A DNA stretch of 64,000 bases from positions 1,054,001-1,118,000 of the forward strand of contig NZ_FXTA01000001.1 in the NCBI RefSeq assembly GCF_900182645.1, read 5' to 3'. The notes beneath the pieces are model-generated. The model had not been told where the DNA came from. It worked only from the letters and a program-made list of their open reading frames with translations, and made no database searches. Positions 62,969 to 64,000 of this stretch are shown here, in pieces; positions within the stretch are counted from its first letter, which is position 1; every line of letters begins with the position of its first letter. The position numbers and the translations under genes are program-made. The stretch comes from Flavobacterium resistens. Lineage in GTDB: Bacteria; Bacteroidota; Bacteroidia; Flavobacteriales; Flavobacteriaceae.

Positions 62969-64000
62969 ATGAAATTTAAATTTCTATTATTATTCTGTTT
63001 GGCAGTAGTAAGTTTACAAGCACAAACAACAAAAAAACCAGCTGCAAAACCAAAGGCCGCAACAACAAAAACAACTCCGGCAAAAGCAGCTGCGACAAAA
63101 GCGGCTCCGGCCAAAACAGCAGCTACAAAAACGGTTACACCTGCAAATCCTAATGAGGGTATTTTTGCAACGATCTCAACTTCAAAAGGTGATATTGTTG
63201 TTGTATTAGAATATGTAAAAGCTCCTGTTACAGTTGCTAATTTTATTTCTTTGGCAGAAGGAAATAATCCAAATGTTAAAGTAGAAAAACTAAAAGGAAA
63301 ACCATTTTATGATGGCTTGAAATTTCACAGAGTTATTAATGATTTCATGATTCAGGGTGGAGATCCAGACGGAAATGGTTCTGGAGGTCCGGGCTATTCC
63401 TTTAAAGATGAATTTACTGAAGAATTAAAATTTGACAAAGGTGGTATTTTAGCAATGGCAAATTCTGGGCCGGCAACTAACGGAAGCCAATTTTTCATTA
63501 CACATAAAGATACTCCTTGGTTAAATGGAAAACACACTATTTTTGGTCATGTCGTTTCAGGAATGGACAATGTAAATAAAATTGTTCAGAATGATATCAT
63601 GACAAAAATTACAATTACACGCAAAGGCGACGCTGCTAAAAAGTTTGATGCTGTGAAAATTTTGGCTGATGATGTTAAAAAAGAAGAGGCAAAAAAACTT
63701 GAAGCACAAAAAGTAGTTGCACAAAAAGCAGCTTATTTTGCAGCAACTAAAGCTAAAGCAACTACAACTGCATCTGGCTTAAAATATGTGATTACACAAA
63801 AAGGAACTGGCGTAAAAGGCGCTGAAGGGTCAACAATTTATTTTCACTATGCGGGTTATTTTGAAGACGGAAATCTTTTTGATAGCAGTATGGCAACGGT
63901 TGCAAAAGCGTATGGAAAATATGATGCAAACAGAGATGCAGCAGGAGGATACAAAGCTTTTCCTTTTACAGTTGGCAAAAAAGACGGCATGATTCCGGGA
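62969..64000 (+). CDS. Cyclophilin-FKBP fusion isomerase, exported (3' end outside window)
   Basis: An ATG at 62969 opens a frame still open at the window end (344 codons). A Sec signal without lipobox cysteine ([19 protein letters not shown]) is followed by an Ala/Lys/Thr-rich linker of about 45 residues. A cyclophilin domain follows ([37 protein letters not shown]), then a charged helix and the start of an FKBP domain ([20 protein letters not shown]), cut at about GMIPG. It is clearly a paralogue of the preceding gene, which it follows by 33 bases, differing by a soluble periplasmic rather than lipid-anchored form. Confidence 0.9.
   Translation, partial: MKFKFLLLFCLAVVSLQAQTTKKPAAKPKAATTKTTPAKAAATKAAPAKTAATKTVTPANPNEGIFATISTSKGDIVVVLEYVKAPVTVANFISLAEGNNPNVKVEKLKGKPFYDGLKFHRVINDFMIQGGDPDGNGSGGPGYSFKDEFTEELKFDKGGILAMANSGPATNGSQFFITHKDTPWLNGKHTIFGHVVSGMDNVNKIVQNDIMTKITITRKGDAAKKFDAVKILADDVKKEEAKKLEAQKVVAQKAAYFAATKAKATTTASGLKYVITQKGTGVKGAEGSTIYFHYAGYFEDGNLFDSSMATVAKAYGKYDANRDAAGGYKAFPFTVGKKDGMIPG

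Overview
The window is AT-rich chromosomal DNA from a member of the Bacteroidota, most probably a Flavobacterium close to F. johnsoniae. The evidence is a SusC/SusD pair, a type IX secretion (T9SS) sorting domain on a subtilase, the gliding lipoprotein GldI, Bacteroidota-type promoters (TTG, about 19 bases, TAnnTTTG), acidic residues after several lipoprotein cysteines, and DUF families typical of flavobacteria. I see no rRNA, tRNA, CRISPR array, insertion sequence or phage gene. Both window edges cut a gene.

Layout. 1-20 kb is mostly core genome: a dipeptidase (pepD), a DUF3810 membrane protein, an ECF sigma factor with a membrane partner, an acyltransferase, a Nudix hydrolase, an mnmA-subtilase-nitronate monooxygenase run, an exported dikinase-like protein with a glucan-water-dikinase-like domain order, a fasciclin lipoprotein, yidC and pyrG. 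20-48.8 kb is one glycan-utilisation locus. A leftward arm encodes a GHMP sugar kinase, a nucleotidyltransferase, an FHS-type sugar permease and a NagB deaminase fused to a PIG-L deacetylase-like domain. A LacI-family regulator and a CBM9-like protein lie in the middle. A rightward arm encodes SusC, SusD, an arylsulfate sulfotransferase-like lipoprotein, a TsdA-like dihaem cytochrome, a GH123-like (DUF6067) protein, a DUF5107-TPR protein, an M1 aminopeptidase, a DUF5077/DUF3472 protein, a GH109 enzyme and a GH35 beta-galactosidase. 48.8-64 kb returns to housekeeping and envelope genes: OsmC, two LysM proteins, guaA, secreted unknowns, cbpA-cbpM, ridA, a CLC transporter, an nrnA-type phosphoesterase, gldI and two cyclophilin-FKBP fusions.

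How the glycan locus may work (inference). GH109 and GH123-like enzymes act on GalNAc, GH35 removes beta-galactose, and the M1 peptidase would open a peptide backbone, so a mucin-like O-glycoprotein is a reasonable target. SusCD would import oligosaccharides across the outer membrane and the permease would carry sugar across the inner membrane. The kinase plus nucleotidyltransferase and the NagB-PIG-L fusion would then channel hexose and amino sugar inward.

The strongest regulatory signal is an 87-88 bp block present twice in inverted orientation, upstream of the kinase and upstream of susC. Each copy holds two CTCGAG-centred palindromes 23 bp apart and a complete outward promoter. A different palindrome pair (ACGCAAA/TTTGCGT) sits in front of the permease-nagB half, which suggests a second regulator. 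Several families of dispersed intergenic inverted repeats also occur, mostly at gene 3' ends.
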